Assembly (NCBI GenBank): GCA_964550165.1
Contig: CAZJYC010000011.1
Location: forward strand, 1-47,990
DNA length: 47,990 nt
Direction: 5' to 3'
DNA from: CAZJYC01 sp964550165
GTDB taxonomy: Bacteria; Acidobacteriota; Aminicenantia; Aminicenantales; Aminicenantaceae
The position numbers were made by a program, and so were the translations under genes. Every line of letters begins with the position of its first letter. Within the stretch, counting starts at the first letter, position 1. Shown here piece by piece: positions 8,589 through 16,519 of the stretch. The notes under the pieces are model-generated. The model was not told the DNA's origin. It saw only the letters and a list, made by a program, of their open reading frames with translations, and searched no databases.

Positions 8589-9269
8589 TCACTCCCTCTT
8601 TTCTTCTTCTTTCTTTTTGACTTCCTCTTCAGCTTTCTCCTTTCTGATGAGCTCAGGTTCTTGTCCTTCGGCGATAATTTCTTCCTCTGCAGCCTCAACG
8701 GGGACCTCCTCTTCCTTAGCAGGAGGCTCGATGACGACCAGCACCGTTTCCGGCGAGCTCACGATCCTAATCCCTTCTGCCGGAGCAATTTCTCCCACTT
8801 TCAGTGATTGGCGGAGATGGAGGTTGCTGATATCCACTTCAAAATTCTCCGGTATACTCATCGGAAGACACTCGATCTCAATTTCACGGGTAACAAAATC
8901 CACAAAGCCTCCTTCGGTCTTGACCCCAACGGCCTCTCCGATTGAAACAACGGGAACAGAAACTCGGATCGTTTTATCCAGGGCAATCTGAATAAAATCC
9001 GCATGGAGAATTTCATCGGTGACGGGATTCCTCTGGAGCTCTTTAATCATCGCATTTTTTATTTCCGAGTTATAAGAGACTTTAAAAATTGTATTTTCTC
9101 CTGTCTCCGATTTTAAAATCGTAAAGATATCTGTCTTTCTCAATGTCAAGGGAACGCTGTTGCCATCGGCGCCATACAGAACCGCAGGAATCAAACCCGC
9201 TTTTCTTAGCCGACGCGACTCATTCTTTCCAAAGGCCTCTCTTTTCTCCGCTTTAACGGTAATGCTCAT
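8589..9269 (-). CDS. rplY: Large ribosomal subunit protein bL25 (CTC family)
   Basis: This 226-residue protein is the long CTC form of bL25, which binds 5S rRNA. The N-terminal 5S-binding domain (about 1-95) shows AEKREAFGKNESRRLRKAGLIPAVLYG, and the C-terminal TL5-like beta domain follows (about 100-185). The last ~40 residues are a Glu/Lys/Ala tail with little fold information. It lies 12 nt after prs and 3 nt before pth, in the prs-rplY-pth order common in proteobacteria. Confidence 0.96.
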   Translation of the reverse strand: MSITVKAEKREAFGKNESRRLRKAGLIPAVLYGADGNSVPLTLRKTDIFTILKSETGENTIFKVSYNSEIKNAMIKELQRNPVTDEILHADFIQIALDKTIRVSVPVVSIGEAVGVKTEGGFVDFVTREIEIECLPMSIPENFEVDISNLHLRQSLKVGEIAPAEGIRIVSSPETVLVVIEPPAKEEEVPVEAAEEEIIAEGQEPELIRKEKAEEEVKKKEEEKRE

Positions 9270-9281
9270 CTTTCTTCCTCC

Positions 9282-10229
9282 TTAAACGAACAAAGAACTC
9301 ACAGAATATCCCTTATGAATCCTTCGAATAGCCTCTCCAAAGAGGGCGGCCACTGAGAGGACCACGATCTTCTGCGATGCTCTCGCTTTATCATTCAAAG
9401 GTATGGTGTTGGTGACGATCAATTTTTCCATTTCTGACTTTTCAATTCTCTCTACCGCCTCTCCAGACAAAATGGGATGGGTGCAGGCTGAGAAAACCCG
9501 TTGTGCACCTGCTCTCTTCAACGCTTCAACGCTCTGAACGAGAGTTCCCCCTGTGTCGACCATATCATCAAGAATCACAACATCACGATTTTTAACATCG
9601 CCGATAACATGGAGGACTTTGGCCACATTCGGAGCGGGCCTTCTCTTATCGATGATCGCCAGCTCTGCATGCATTCTCTTGGCAAACCATCTGGCCCGAC
9701 CCACACCCCCCGCATCAGGAGAGACGATGGTCAAATTCTTCAGTCCTAAAGTTTGGACATAGTTCCCTAACGCAGAAGCCGCTATCAAGTTATCCACCGG
9801 AATCGAGAAAAATCCCTGAATTTGGGGAGAATGGAGGTCCATGGTCAAAATTCTGTTTGCCCCGGAGGCTTCCAGGAGGTCGGCAATCAGCCTGGCAGAG
9901 ATAGGAACTCTAGGCCTGTCCTTCCAATCTTGGCGCGCATAACAATAATAGGGGATAACAGCCGTGATTCTTTCTGCAGAAGCCCGCTTAAAGGCATCGA
10001 TCATGAGAAAAACTTCCATCATATGAAAATTCGCCTCAAAAGAGCCTGCCTGAATGATGAAAACATCTTCTCCGCGAACATTTTCATCGATATAAAAATG
10101 AATCTCTCCATCGCTGAAGCGCTCCAAAACGCACTTCCCAAGTTCGATCTTCAAAAAATCCGCAATCTCCTTGGCTAAAGTAACGTTCGAAGACCCTGTG
10201 AAAATCTTCATCGTGTTTTCTTTCTTCAC
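9282..10229 (-). CDS. prs: Ribose-phosphate pyrophosphokinase (PRPP synthetase)
   Basis: Prs makes PRPP from ribose-5-phosphate and ATP for nucleotide, His and Trp synthesis. Motifs in the 315-residue protein: MKIFTGSSNVTLAKEIA, the ATP-loop region YYCYARQDWK, the metal-binding DLHSPQIQGFF, SPDAGGVGRARWFAKR, and the PRPP loop VVILDDMVDTGGTL. The start is set at GTG 10229 because AGGAGG lies seven bases before it. An internal ATG at 10211 would give a more usual N-terminus, so the first six residues are uncertain. It lies downstream of tRNA-Gln and ispE. Confidence 0.96.
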   Translation of the reverse strand: MKKENTMKIFTGSSNVTLAKEIADFLKIELGKCVLERFSDGEIHFYIDENVRGEDVFIIQAGSFEANFHMMEVFLMIDAFKRASAERITAVIPYYCYARQDWKDRPRVPISARLIADLLEASGANRILTMDLHSPQIQGFFSIPVDNLIAASALGNYVQTLGLKNLTIVSPDAGGVGRARWFAKRMHAELAIIDKRRPAPNVAKVLHVIGDVKNRDVVILDDMVDTGGTLVQSVEALKRAGAQRVFSACTHPILSGEAVERIEKSEMEKLIVTNTIPLNDKARASQKIVVLSVAALFGEAIRRIHKGYSVSSLFV

Positions 10230-10284
10230 CCGATCTCCTCCTCGATCTTTGTCTCTTAAGAAGGCAATCTCCTTTCGATTTCTG

Positions 10285-10356
10285 CTGGGGCGGGAGGATT
10301 CGAACCTCCGGATGGCGGATCCAAAGTCCGCTGCCTTACCGCTTGGCTACACCCCA
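10285..10356 (-). tRNA. tRNA-Gln (anticodon UUG)
   Basis: A 72-nt cloverleaf can be drawn on the minus strand. The acceptor arm is TGGGGTG paired with CGCCCCA, the anticodon stem is GCGGA/TCCGC around the loop CTTTGGA (anticodon TTG), and the T-arm contains GGTTCGAATCC. The discriminator base is G and CCA is not encoded. Its first 10 nt overlap the last codons and TAG stop of ispE. It sits between ispE and prs and is probably cut out of the same transcript. Confidence 0.96.
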
Positions 10357-11213
10357 GTCTCCAAAGTCTTCCGATACTGTTCCCGGGATAAGGTTTCCAC
10401 GAGAACCGATTCATATCTTCCTTTCATAACTTCTAAAGCTCTTTCTGCCTTTCCTTTCTCCAGAAAAAGCCCGAAAACAGCTGCGCCCGTTCCCGTGACT
10501 AAAGTCAACTCGGCCCCTTGGCTTCGCAAAAGGCTCTTTATGGATTTGAGCTGGGGATAGAAGCAGAAAATTGTCTCTTCTAATTTATTTTCCAATAAAT
10601 TGAGTTCTTTTGTGTCTAAAAACTGAATAATTTTACTGCCTTTGTCAGATGAAGTCAAGGACAACTGGAACTCACTGAAAATAAAAGAGGTTGCGATGGA
10701 AAATGGGGGCAAAACGAGGAGGCAAAAAAAGGATGGAAGGTCAGGAAGGGCAACAATCTCGTCCCCTCGGCCCGAACCAAGGCATAAGCCTCCTTCAAGG
10801 AAAAAGGGGACATCTGCTCCAAGCTCTCCCCCGAGGTCCATTAACGTTTTCTTTTCCAGGCCAAGCCCCCAGATTTTGTTCAAGGCATAAAGAGTTACGG
10901 CCGTATTGCTGCTTCCTCCTCCTAATCCTTTCCCTGGGGGAATCTTTTTGGTTACAAGGATCTCAACGCCCTCGGAGACACCGAACTGTTTTTTGAGGAG
11001 GGCCGCTGCCTTGAAAATGAGATTGCTCTCATCCCAGGAGATCGTTTGGTCATCTCCCTTGAGAAGGATTCTGTTAACTTTGAAAGGGTGGAATTCTAAA
11101 ACATCATAAAAATCGATTGTCTGAAAAAGAGTCCTTAATTCATGGTAGTTGTCTTCTCTTTTCCTTAAAACCTCCAGCCCGAGGTTTATCTTGGCGAAGG
11201 AGCTAATTCTCAT
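10347..11213 (-). CDS. ispE: 4-diphosphocytidyl-2-C-methyl-D-erythritol kinase
   Basis: IspE phosphorylates CDP-ME in the MEP isoprenoid pathway. The 288-residue GHMP kinase has the N-terminal SFAKINLGLEVL, the ATP loop IPPGKGLGGGSSNTA, and GADVPFFLEGG. The C-terminal GTGAAVFGLF is the usual third GHMP motif. The start is ATG 11213, giving MRISSFAKIN, and overlaps the lolB-like stop by 11 nt. Upstream codons to 11255 lie inside that gene and do not look like the family. The stop codon lies inside the tRNA-Gln gene. Confidence 0.96.
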   Translation of the reverse strand: MRISSFAKINLGLEVLRKREDNYHELRTLFQTIDFYDVLEFHPFKVNRILLKGDDQTISWDESNLIFKAAALLKKQFGVSEGVEILVTKKIPPGKGLGGGSSNTAVTLYALNKIWGLGLEKKTLMDLGGELGADVPFFLEGGLCLGSGRGDEIVALPDLPSFFCLLVLPPFSIATSFIFSEFQLSLTSSDKGSKIIQFLDTKELNLLENKLEETIFCFYPQLKSIKSLLRSQGAELTLVTGTGAAVFGLFLEKGKAERALEVMKGRYESVLVETLSREQYRKTLETGV

Positions 11214-11928
11214 GAGCCAGTATCTTCTCAATCTCATCCCATGTTTTTCGTTCATATTTTTGCAAAAAAGAAAGGGAGAAGCTCCCTTTATTAACGGGCT
11301 GATTAAAGTGGATGCTCAGAATTTTTAGGCTTCCCTTGTTTTGCGGATGCTCAAACATGACGCGGCGGGCAAAGGATGTTCCGGCGAAAAATTCCTTGAC
11401 TTCAAACTGAAGCTCTCCTTTCTGACCGGACAGGATTCGCCCCTCTTCATTTCTCTTGAAACTCCAGCGATCTTCTTCTTCTCTTCCTCTCTCCTGCCAT
11501 CTCCCGGTTATGAGACCTATCATTTCATAAAGACTCAACCGAAATCCCATGACATTTTTAATCACTTCGTCCTCTTCTCCCTGCCAGTAAACTCTTTTGG
11601 AAGGAACAATTAAGACAGCATCGTTCTCGTCAACGATGATCTGGTAAAGGGTTCGACTCAACGGATCAGAAACAGAAATCTTTCCCTGATGAGGGAGGTT
11701 AAAGAGGAACGAAAATTTCGCCCTTCCTGAGCCCTGTTCTCCGCTGATCTTGATCGAAGCATGTCCTTCGAGGCTATCGATCTGAGGGGGAGGCACAAGA
11801 AAGGCTGGAGCCAGGCCGCAACTCTGAAAAAGGCACACCGCGAGAAAGACAAGGCTGAGCCACGCTGCCAGAAAAACTCGCAAACATCGTTTCTTCTCGA
11901 ATCGCCCATGATGTAAAATCGCGTTCAT
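11203..11928 (-). CDS. LolB-like outer-membrane lipoprotein
   Basis: This 241-residue protein has a long N-terminal hydrophobic signal ending in LFQSC (Cys37), a possible lipoprotein site, then a beta-rich domain beginning SLEGHASIKISG. LolB inserts lipoproteins into the outer membrane in proteobacteria. Sequence similarity is weak by eye, but position supports it: a gene before ispE, prs and pth is where lolB lies in gamma-proteobacteria, and it overlaps ispE by 11 nt. The alternative is a DUF4292-type lipoprotein of the same fold class. The lipobox is not ideal (Gln at -2, Phe at -3). Confidence 0.68.
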   Translation of the reverse strand: MNAILHHGRFEKKRCLRVFLAAWLSLVFLAVCLFQSCGLAPAFLVPPPQIDSLEGHASIKISGEQGSGRAKFSFLFNLPHQGKISVSDPLSRTLYQIIVDENDAVLIVPSKRVYWQGEEDEVIKNVMGFRLSLYEMIGLITGRWQERGREEEDRWSFKRNEEGRILSGQKGELQFEVKEFFAGTSFARRVMFEHPQNKGSLKILSIHFNQPVNKGSFSLSFLQKYERKTWDEIEKILAHEN

Positions 11929-12016
11929 GACCGAAAAGCAAGGATGAGCAACAAAAATTCAAAACCCGAAAAACCAAGGCTCTGCAGAAATATCTCTTGA
12001 TTCCTTTATGGAAATC

Positions 12017-12373
12017 TCAATCCTTTTCTTCTTTCTCATCTTGTGGCCTCTGTCTATCCTGATCGTCAGCAAGAGAAAATCCGTAGTCCTGTGTTTTTAA
12101 CTTTTTTTTCTTTCCTGTGGGCCCCGGCATGTCTTGCCCTTCCCCTCGGGAAAGGCCAGGGCCCCTTGCCTTTTGGTTTCCCTGTTGCTGCGATTCTTCG
12201 GCCAGATGAAAGCCGTAATCCTCTGTCCTCACTTTTTTTTGTTTTTTCTTGCGAAACAGAGGGTAAAGAGGAGACTTCAGCCTCCTCCCAAAACACGAAA
12301 GATTGGGATTGAAGATGAGAATAATCACGAAGAGGGCAAAAATGATTAAGATTCCGTAAATTCTCCAGCTCAT
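12017..12373 (-). CDS. Small single-span membrane protein with a duplicated T-x-DYGF motif
   Basis: I do not recognise this 118-residue protein. Residues 5-23 form one membrane span. The rest is hydrophilic, with two copies of the same segment: a run of Lys followed by RTEDYGFHLAEE, and later KLKTQDYGFSLADD, about 43 residues apart. Each copy has a basic cluster then T-(E/Q)-DYGF-x-LA-(E/D). Between them is a Gly/Pro/Gln-rich linker. ATG 12373 has GAGGC upstream and is preferred to an in-frame TTG at 12385. A strong promoter lies upstream (12431-12459), so it heads the lolB-ispE-prs run, 88 nt before the lolB-like gene. Confidence 0.7.
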   Translation of the reverse strand: MSWRIYGILIIFALFVIILIFNPNLSCFGRRLKSPLYPLFRKKKQKKVRTEDYGFHLAEESQQQGNQKARGPGLSRGEGQDMPGPTGKKKKLKTQDYGFSLADDQDRQRPQDEKEEKD

Positions 12374-12430
12374 TTTATGCCTCAAAAAGAAGAAGGCCCT
12401 ATCTTTAAACCACTCTCAAAGCTCAGGCTC

Positions 12431-12459
12431 ATTATATGCCCCGGTTCCGCATTAGTCAA
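12431..12459 (-). promoter_or_regulatory. Sigma-70-like promoter for the 12373 gene and downstream run
   Basis: On the minus strand there is TTGACT (12459-12454), a 17-nt spacer, and a perfect TATAAT (12436-12431). Transcription would begin near 12424, about 50 nt before the ATG at 12373. Confidence 0.7.
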
Positions 12460-12612
12460 CAAACGGCTCTGCCTGCTTCTTCTTCTACTCGTTGATGCGC
12501 TCATTAGTTTTTCGATAGCAAAAGTTTCCCCCTTGAATACCTAAAACAGATTAAAATAATTAACTCAAAGGTAATGAACGGATAGTTTGATTAAAGAAGG
12601 GGGATTAACCTG

Positions 12613-12759
12613 TCAGAATTCTGGCGAATTCTCGTCTTCGACATCTTCCTGGAAATTTGGAATCTTAGATTTCATGCCCTCTCCACCCAGATAAAATCCT
12701 ATAAAAAAGGCAGAGGAGGCGGCAAGGAGGATGAGTAAAAGTTTAATAAGATCTTTCAT
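12613..12759 (-). CDS. 48-residue single-span membrane protein, hypothetical
   Basis: ATG at 12759 opens a 48-codon frame ending in TGA at 12613. It begins MKDLIKLLLILLAASSAFF, a membrane span of about 18 residues, then a GFYLGGEG turn and an acidic tail (QEDVEDENSPEF). The amphipathic layout looks like a real small protein. There is no strong Shine-Dalgarno sequence. No family is recognised. Confidence 0.5.
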   Translation of the reverse strand: MKDLIKLLLILLAASSAFFIGFYLGGEGMKSKIPNFQEDVEDENSPEF

Positions 12760-12820
12760 ACTTTAACATCTTAGATTTTTATCAAAAAAATAAAAAAAGT
12801 CAATAAGATAAAAACTTTCG

Positions 12821-12956
12821 GGAATAGCCTCGCTCCCCTTCGGATTTTTAGCGCCATTCTCCGTTCGCTCTTCTCGGCGGCTGCGGATCGCTCCGGCTAT
12901 CTCCCAGAATCTTTGGATATTCAGGGAACAATCTTTTATAACGGAATTTGGGATGC
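12821..12956 (+). repeat. Dispersed repeat, copy A (left end missing)
   Basis: These 136 nt align along their length with 37046-37181, with only scattered differences. Shared blocks are GGAATAGCCTCGCTCCCCTTC, the CTTCTCGGCGGCTGCG core, CTTTGGATATTCAGGGA and the final GGAATTTGG. The left terminal inverted repeat seen in the 37-kb copy is absent here. It lies in the gap between the 48-residue gene and the MEMO fusion. Confidence 0.85.
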
Positions 12957-12976
12957 TTACCCTCCTCTAAGAAAAT

Positions 12977-13005
12977 TTGATTTTTAACCGTTTTCCCTGT
13001 ATATT
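12977..13005 (+). promoter_or_regulatory. Promoter for the MEMO-AMMECR1 gene
   Basis: TTGATT (12977-12982), a 17-nt spacer and TATATT (13000-13005) lie 35 nt before the ATG at 13041. Confidence 0.5.
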
Positions 13006-13040
13006 TTTCTAGACCGACACCTTGGAAAAGCGAGAAAAAA

Positions 13041-14483
13041 ATGAAAAAAAACGCATGGATCATTGTCCTGATCCTCTTTGTTTGTGTCCCTCTGCTATGG
13101 CCTCAGGGGATACGAAAGCCAATAGCGGCTGGGGGATTTTACAGCAATAACCGGGAAGAGCTCTCCCGTCAGATTGACTATTTCCTCCAGAATGCCAAAA
13201 CGCCTTCATCCCCTCCCGAAAACATCAAGGCTCTCATCGCCCCGCACGCGGGATACGTTTACTCGGGTCTGGTCGCCGCGGCTGCCTACCGTCTGGTCCG
13301 GGGGAAGGATTATGAAACAGTCATCGTCATCGGCCCTTCCCACCAATATGGGTTTGACGGTTGTTCTATCTACCTCCGCGGCGGTTTTGAAACGCCTTTG
13401 GGAATAGCCGCTGTCGATGAGCCTCTTGCCCTGGAGGTTTCCAAAACCTCAGGCTTTGGCTTCATTCCTGAGGCTCATGCCCAGGAGCATTCTCTGGAAG
13501 TCCAGGTTCCTTTCATCCAGAAGGTTCTTCCCCGGGCCAAAATTGTCCCGATTGTGATGGGCTACCCCTCAAAATCAACGGTGACCGCCCTGGCTGATTC
13601 TCTGGCAAAAGCGCTTCCCGGAAAAAAGGTTCTGATTGTCGCTTCAACGGATATGTCTCATTACCTCGCCAAAAATAGAGCCAACGATACGGACAACAAA
13701 ACGATTTCCCTCATTCAATCTTTTGACACAGGCCTTCTCCTCAGGAAAATCCAGAGGGGAGAAAACATCCTGTGCGGCGGAGGCCCGGTCATTTCTGTCT
13801 TGCTCTATGCTCAAAAAGCCGGCAGGCCAAAGGTGGAGATCCTCGACTACGCCGATTCATCCAGAGCTGGAACGCCGGAGTCTCAGGTTGTTGGCTATAT
13901 GTCTGCTGCCATCTGCTCTGAACTTGAGACTCAAGAAACTCAAGAATTTGCGCTCGGGGTCCAAGAAAAAAGCGAACTCCTGAAACTCGCCAAGTCATCC
14001 ATCCACGAGTTTGTCAGTCAAAAAAAGATCATCGATTACACCACCCAAAATCCAAACTTGCTGGCCAAGAAAGGCGCTTTCGTCACCATCAAGAAAGGGG
14101 GCTTCCTCAGGGGCTGCATCGGATTCATCGAGCCTGTTCTCCCGCTCTACCAAACAGTCATCCAGGCGGCGGTCTATGCTGCCTGCCGGGATTCCAGGTT
14201 TCCTCCTGTCTCTGTCGAAGAGCTTAAGAACTTAGAGATCGAAATTTCCGTCCTTTCTGCGCTCAGAAAAATCACTTCCCCCCAACTGGTCGAGGTCGGG
14301 AAACATGGCCTGGTCATAGCCTTGGGGGATAAAACAGGACTTCTTCTTCCCCAGGTCGCGGTGGAAAATCACTGGTCAAGAGAGACCTTCCTCCAGGAGG
14401 CATGTTTGAAGGCTGACCTTCCGCGGGATGCCTGGAAATCAGGAGCAGACATCTACATTTTTGAAGCCATCGTCTTCCATTAA
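13041..14483 (+). CDS. Exported MEMO1-AMMECR1 fusion protein (AmmeMemoRadiSam B+A)
   Basis: The 480-residue protein has an N-terminal signal peptide (residues 1-22, ending near LLWPQG), a MEMO domain (about 23-290) and an AMMECR1 domain (about 305-478). The MEMO metal-site residues known from the human protein are present as the His of APHAGY, the His of GPSH and the Cys of LCGGGPV. The AMMECR1 part contains its signature LRGCIG. In many bacteria and archaea these two proteins are encoded with a radical SAM enzyme, as a system of unknown function; no radical SAM gene is in this window. The signal peptide is unusual, because MEMO and AMMECR1 proteins are normally cytosolic. The upstream promoter and lack of close partners suggest a single-gene unit. 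Confidence 0.92.
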   Translation: MKKNAWIIVLILFVCVPLLWPQGIRKPIAAGGFYSNNREELSRQIDYFLQNAKTPSSPPENIKALIAPHAGYVYSGLVAAAAYRLVRGKDYETVIVIGPSHQYGFDGCSIYLRGGFETPLGIAAVDEPLALEVSKTSGFGFIPEAHAQEHSLEVQVPFIQKVLPRAKIVPIVMGYPSKSTVTALADSLAKALPGKKVLIVASTDMSHYLAKNRANDTDNKTISLIQSFDTGLLLRKIQRGENILCGGGPVISVLLYAQKAGRPKVEILDYADSSRAGTPESQVVGYMSAAICSELETQETQEFALGVQEKSELLKLAKSSIHEFVSQKKIIDYTTQNPNLLAKKGAFVTIKKGGFLRGCIGFIEPVLPLYQTVIQAAVYAACRDSRFPPVSVEELKNLEIEISVLSALRKITSPQLVEVGKHGLVIALGDKTGLLLPQVAVENHWSRETFLQEACLKADLPRDAWKSGADIYIFEAIVFH

Positions 14484-14540
14484 AAAATTTTATTATTTCT
14501 GTCCGCTCTGTTATAATATTTTTTTTATTCAGCGTTGAAA

Positions 14541-14816
14541 ATGCCTATCTACGAATACAGATGCCTCAAATGTGGTTCTGCCCTGGAAATTTTGCGGAAA
14601 GCCAATGATCCTGCCTTGAAGGAATGCCCGAAATGTGGAGGCTCTCTGAAAAAAATCATCTCTCCTCCGGCCATCCAATTCAAAGGCAGCGGCTGGTATA
14701 TCACGGATTATGCTCAAAAGAAAAAATCGGAAACAGAGAGCAAGCTGGAAGAAAAGCCCAAAAGCGAAAAAACAGTGGCCACCAAAAAGCAAAAGAAATC
14801 TTCTGATTCTGATTGA
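14541..14816 (+). CDS. FmdB-type zinc ribbon protein
   Basis: This 91-residue protein starts MPIYEYRCLKCG and has a second CPKCGG pair, the four-cysteine zinc ribbon of the FmdB/CxxC_CxxC_SSSS family (putative regulators). The last ~40 residues are a Lys/Glu/Ser tail. ATG 14541 is chosen over a TTG two codons earlier because MPIYEY is the invariant family start. A TATAAT box lies near 14513. Function is unknown across the family. Confidence 0.88.
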   Translation: MPIYEYRCLKCGSALEILRKANDPALKECPKCGGSLKKIISPPAIQFKGSGWYITDYAQKKKSETESKLEEKPKSEKTVATKKQKKSSDSD

Positions 14817-14897
14817 AGAGATAAATTCCAAGACTTTTGAGGCCAATCCCTTCCCAGAGTTTTGACAAGGCTGCATTTCAGGAATAAAATTGAGTCG

Positions 14898-15902
14898 ATG
14901 AAAATCCTTGTTCGCGCGCCAAACTGGATAGGGGATTCCATCCTTTCCATGCCTGCGGCTGAGTGTTTGAGCAAAAATTTTCCTGATGCGCACATATGGA
15001 TAGCTGCCAAAGAATGGGTTAAAGACCTGTTCACCGCTCACGCTTTTATAAAGGGCGTCATCCCCCTGCCCGAGACGGATGACTTTAAAAACCTGAAAAG
15101 CTCAGCCCAGAAGCTGCGCGAATTCCAATTTGAAATCGGTCTTCTGTTCACAAACTCCTTTGTCTCAGCCCTCCTCTTTTACCTGGCCAGGATCCCCCAG
15201 AGATGGGGATATGCCACTGACGGACGCGGCCTCCTTCTCACCAAATCTATCGTCCCCAAAATAGAGGAAAATTCTTTTCATCAGTTGAATTATTATCTGA
15301 AGTTGCTTTCCGAATTGGGATTAAAGACTTATCCCTCCAAACTATCCCTTCCCTTAACTCAAGAAGACAAGAGGCTGGCGAAGGAGATGCTTTTTTCCCT
15401 GAATGTCGATTTAAGACGGCCTCTGATCATTCTCCACCCTGGGGCTTCTTATGGCTCTTCTAAACGATGGCCGACAGAAAAGTTCGCTGAGCTCATCAAT
15501 CTTCTCCAAGAGAGAAAAAAGGCGGAGATCTTGATTATCGGCTCTCATCAGGACACGAAACTGGCTGAATCCATCGTCTCCTCGGTTTCCAAAAAGCCGC
15601 TTAATCTCGCTGGGAAGACAAGCCTTCGCCTTCTCGCAGGCCTGATTAGCCATGCCGATATTTTTATCACCAACGACTCTGGCCCCATGCATATGGCCAA
15701 CGCGCTTGAAACGCCGGTCGTCGCCATTTTTGGACCAACCAATCCCGCTCTCACCGGCCCCTTCCAAGACCCTGCTTTTGTCATCAAGAAAGAGGCTCCT
15801 TGCTGGCCCTGCAGCTACAGAGAATGTCCTTTTGACCACAGATGCATGATGAATATCGAAGCCGAGGAGGTCTATCAGGCCTGTCAAAAATTATTGGAAT
15901 GA
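14898..15902 (+). CDS. waaF: ADP-heptose:LPS heptosyltransferase (WaaF family)
   Basis: This GT9 glycosyltransferase of 334 residues adds heptose to the LPS inner core. The N-terminus MKILVRAPNWIGDSILSMPA is the WaaF signature. The C-terminal donor-binding half has LHPGASYGSSKRWP and TNDSGPMHMANALETPVVAIFGPTNP. The start is ATG 14898, because upstream codons to 14862 do not match the family. The stop overlaps gmhB by ATGA, so the transferase and the heptose phosphatase are coupled. Confidence 0.93.
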   Translation: MKILVRAPNWIGDSILSMPAAECLSKNFPDAHIWIAAKEWVKDLFTAHAFIKGVIPLPETDDFKNLKSSAQKLREFQFEIGLLFTNSFVSALLFYLARIPQRWGYATDGRGLLLTKSIVPKIEENSFHQLNYYLKLLSELGLKTYPSKLSLPLTQEDKRLAKEMLFSLNVDLRRPLIILHPGASYGSSKRWPTEKFAELINLLQERKKAEILIIGSHQDTKLAESIVSSVSKKPLNLAGKTSLRLLAGLISHADIFITNDSGPMHMANALETPVVAIFGPTNPALTGPFQDPAFVIKKEAPCWPCSYRECPFDHRCMMNIEAEEVYQACQKLLE

Positions 15903-16492
15903 AGAAGCGAGCAGTCTTCATCGATAGAGACGGGACCGTCAACAAAGACGTGGGATACCCGAATTCGTTCCGTTTAATAGAGATTTTTGCTTTCAGCTTT
16001 GACGCTATCCGGAAAATCAACCGGGCCGGGCTTTTAGCCGTTATCGTCACCAACCAGTCTGGAGTGGGGCGAGGGCTTATCGTCGAGAAGAACCTCAAGA
16101 CGATTCATCAAAAGCTAAGGGCGTCCTTTGCCAAACATGGCGCCCATTTTGACGGCGTCTATTACTGTCCCCATTACATCTTCTCCTCTTCTCCTCGATA
16201 CAGAAAAAATTGTCAGTGCCGCAAACCCAAGCCTGGCTTAGCCCTCCAAGCGGCAGCAGACCTCGACATCGAATTGAAAAAATCTTACATGATCGGAGAC
16301 AAAGTGGAAGATATTCTCTTCGGCCTGAACATTGAAGCCAAACCCATCCTCGTCCTAACCGGTTTTGGTCCAGAATCGTTGCCGAAGCTTGAGAAGAAAG
16401 GTGTGGCGCCTGCGTATGTTGCCCAGAACCTGCTGGATGCTGTAAACTGGATTTTGGAACGAGAAAAAGGCCTTTGCCCGGATGACGGCTGA
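15899..16492 (+). CDS. gmhB: D-glycero-D-manno-heptose-1,7-bisphosphate 7-phosphatase
   Basis: This HAD phosphatase of 197 residues acts in ADP-heptose synthesis. Motif I is FIDRDGTVN at residues 7-15, motif II VTNQSGVGRG, and motif IV MIGDKVEDI. The zinc loop is visible as YCPH followed later by CQCRKPKPG. The start at ATG 15899 forms an ATGA overlap with waaF. An open frame extends 19 codons upstream, but only inside waaF. Together they indicate LPS with a heptose core. Confidence 0.93.
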   Translation: MKKRAVFIDRDGTVNKDVGYPNSFRLIEIFAFSFDAIRKINRAGLLAVIVTNQSGVGRGLIVEKNLKTIHQKLRASFAKHGAHFDGVYYCPHYIFSSSPRYRKNCQCRKPKPGLALQAAADLDIELKKSYMIGDKVEDILFGLNIEAKPILVLTGFGPESLPKLEKKGVAPAYVAQNLLDAVNWILEREKGLCPDDG

Positions 16493-16519
16493 CCGGTCTG
16501 ACAGCCAGCATTCACGACA

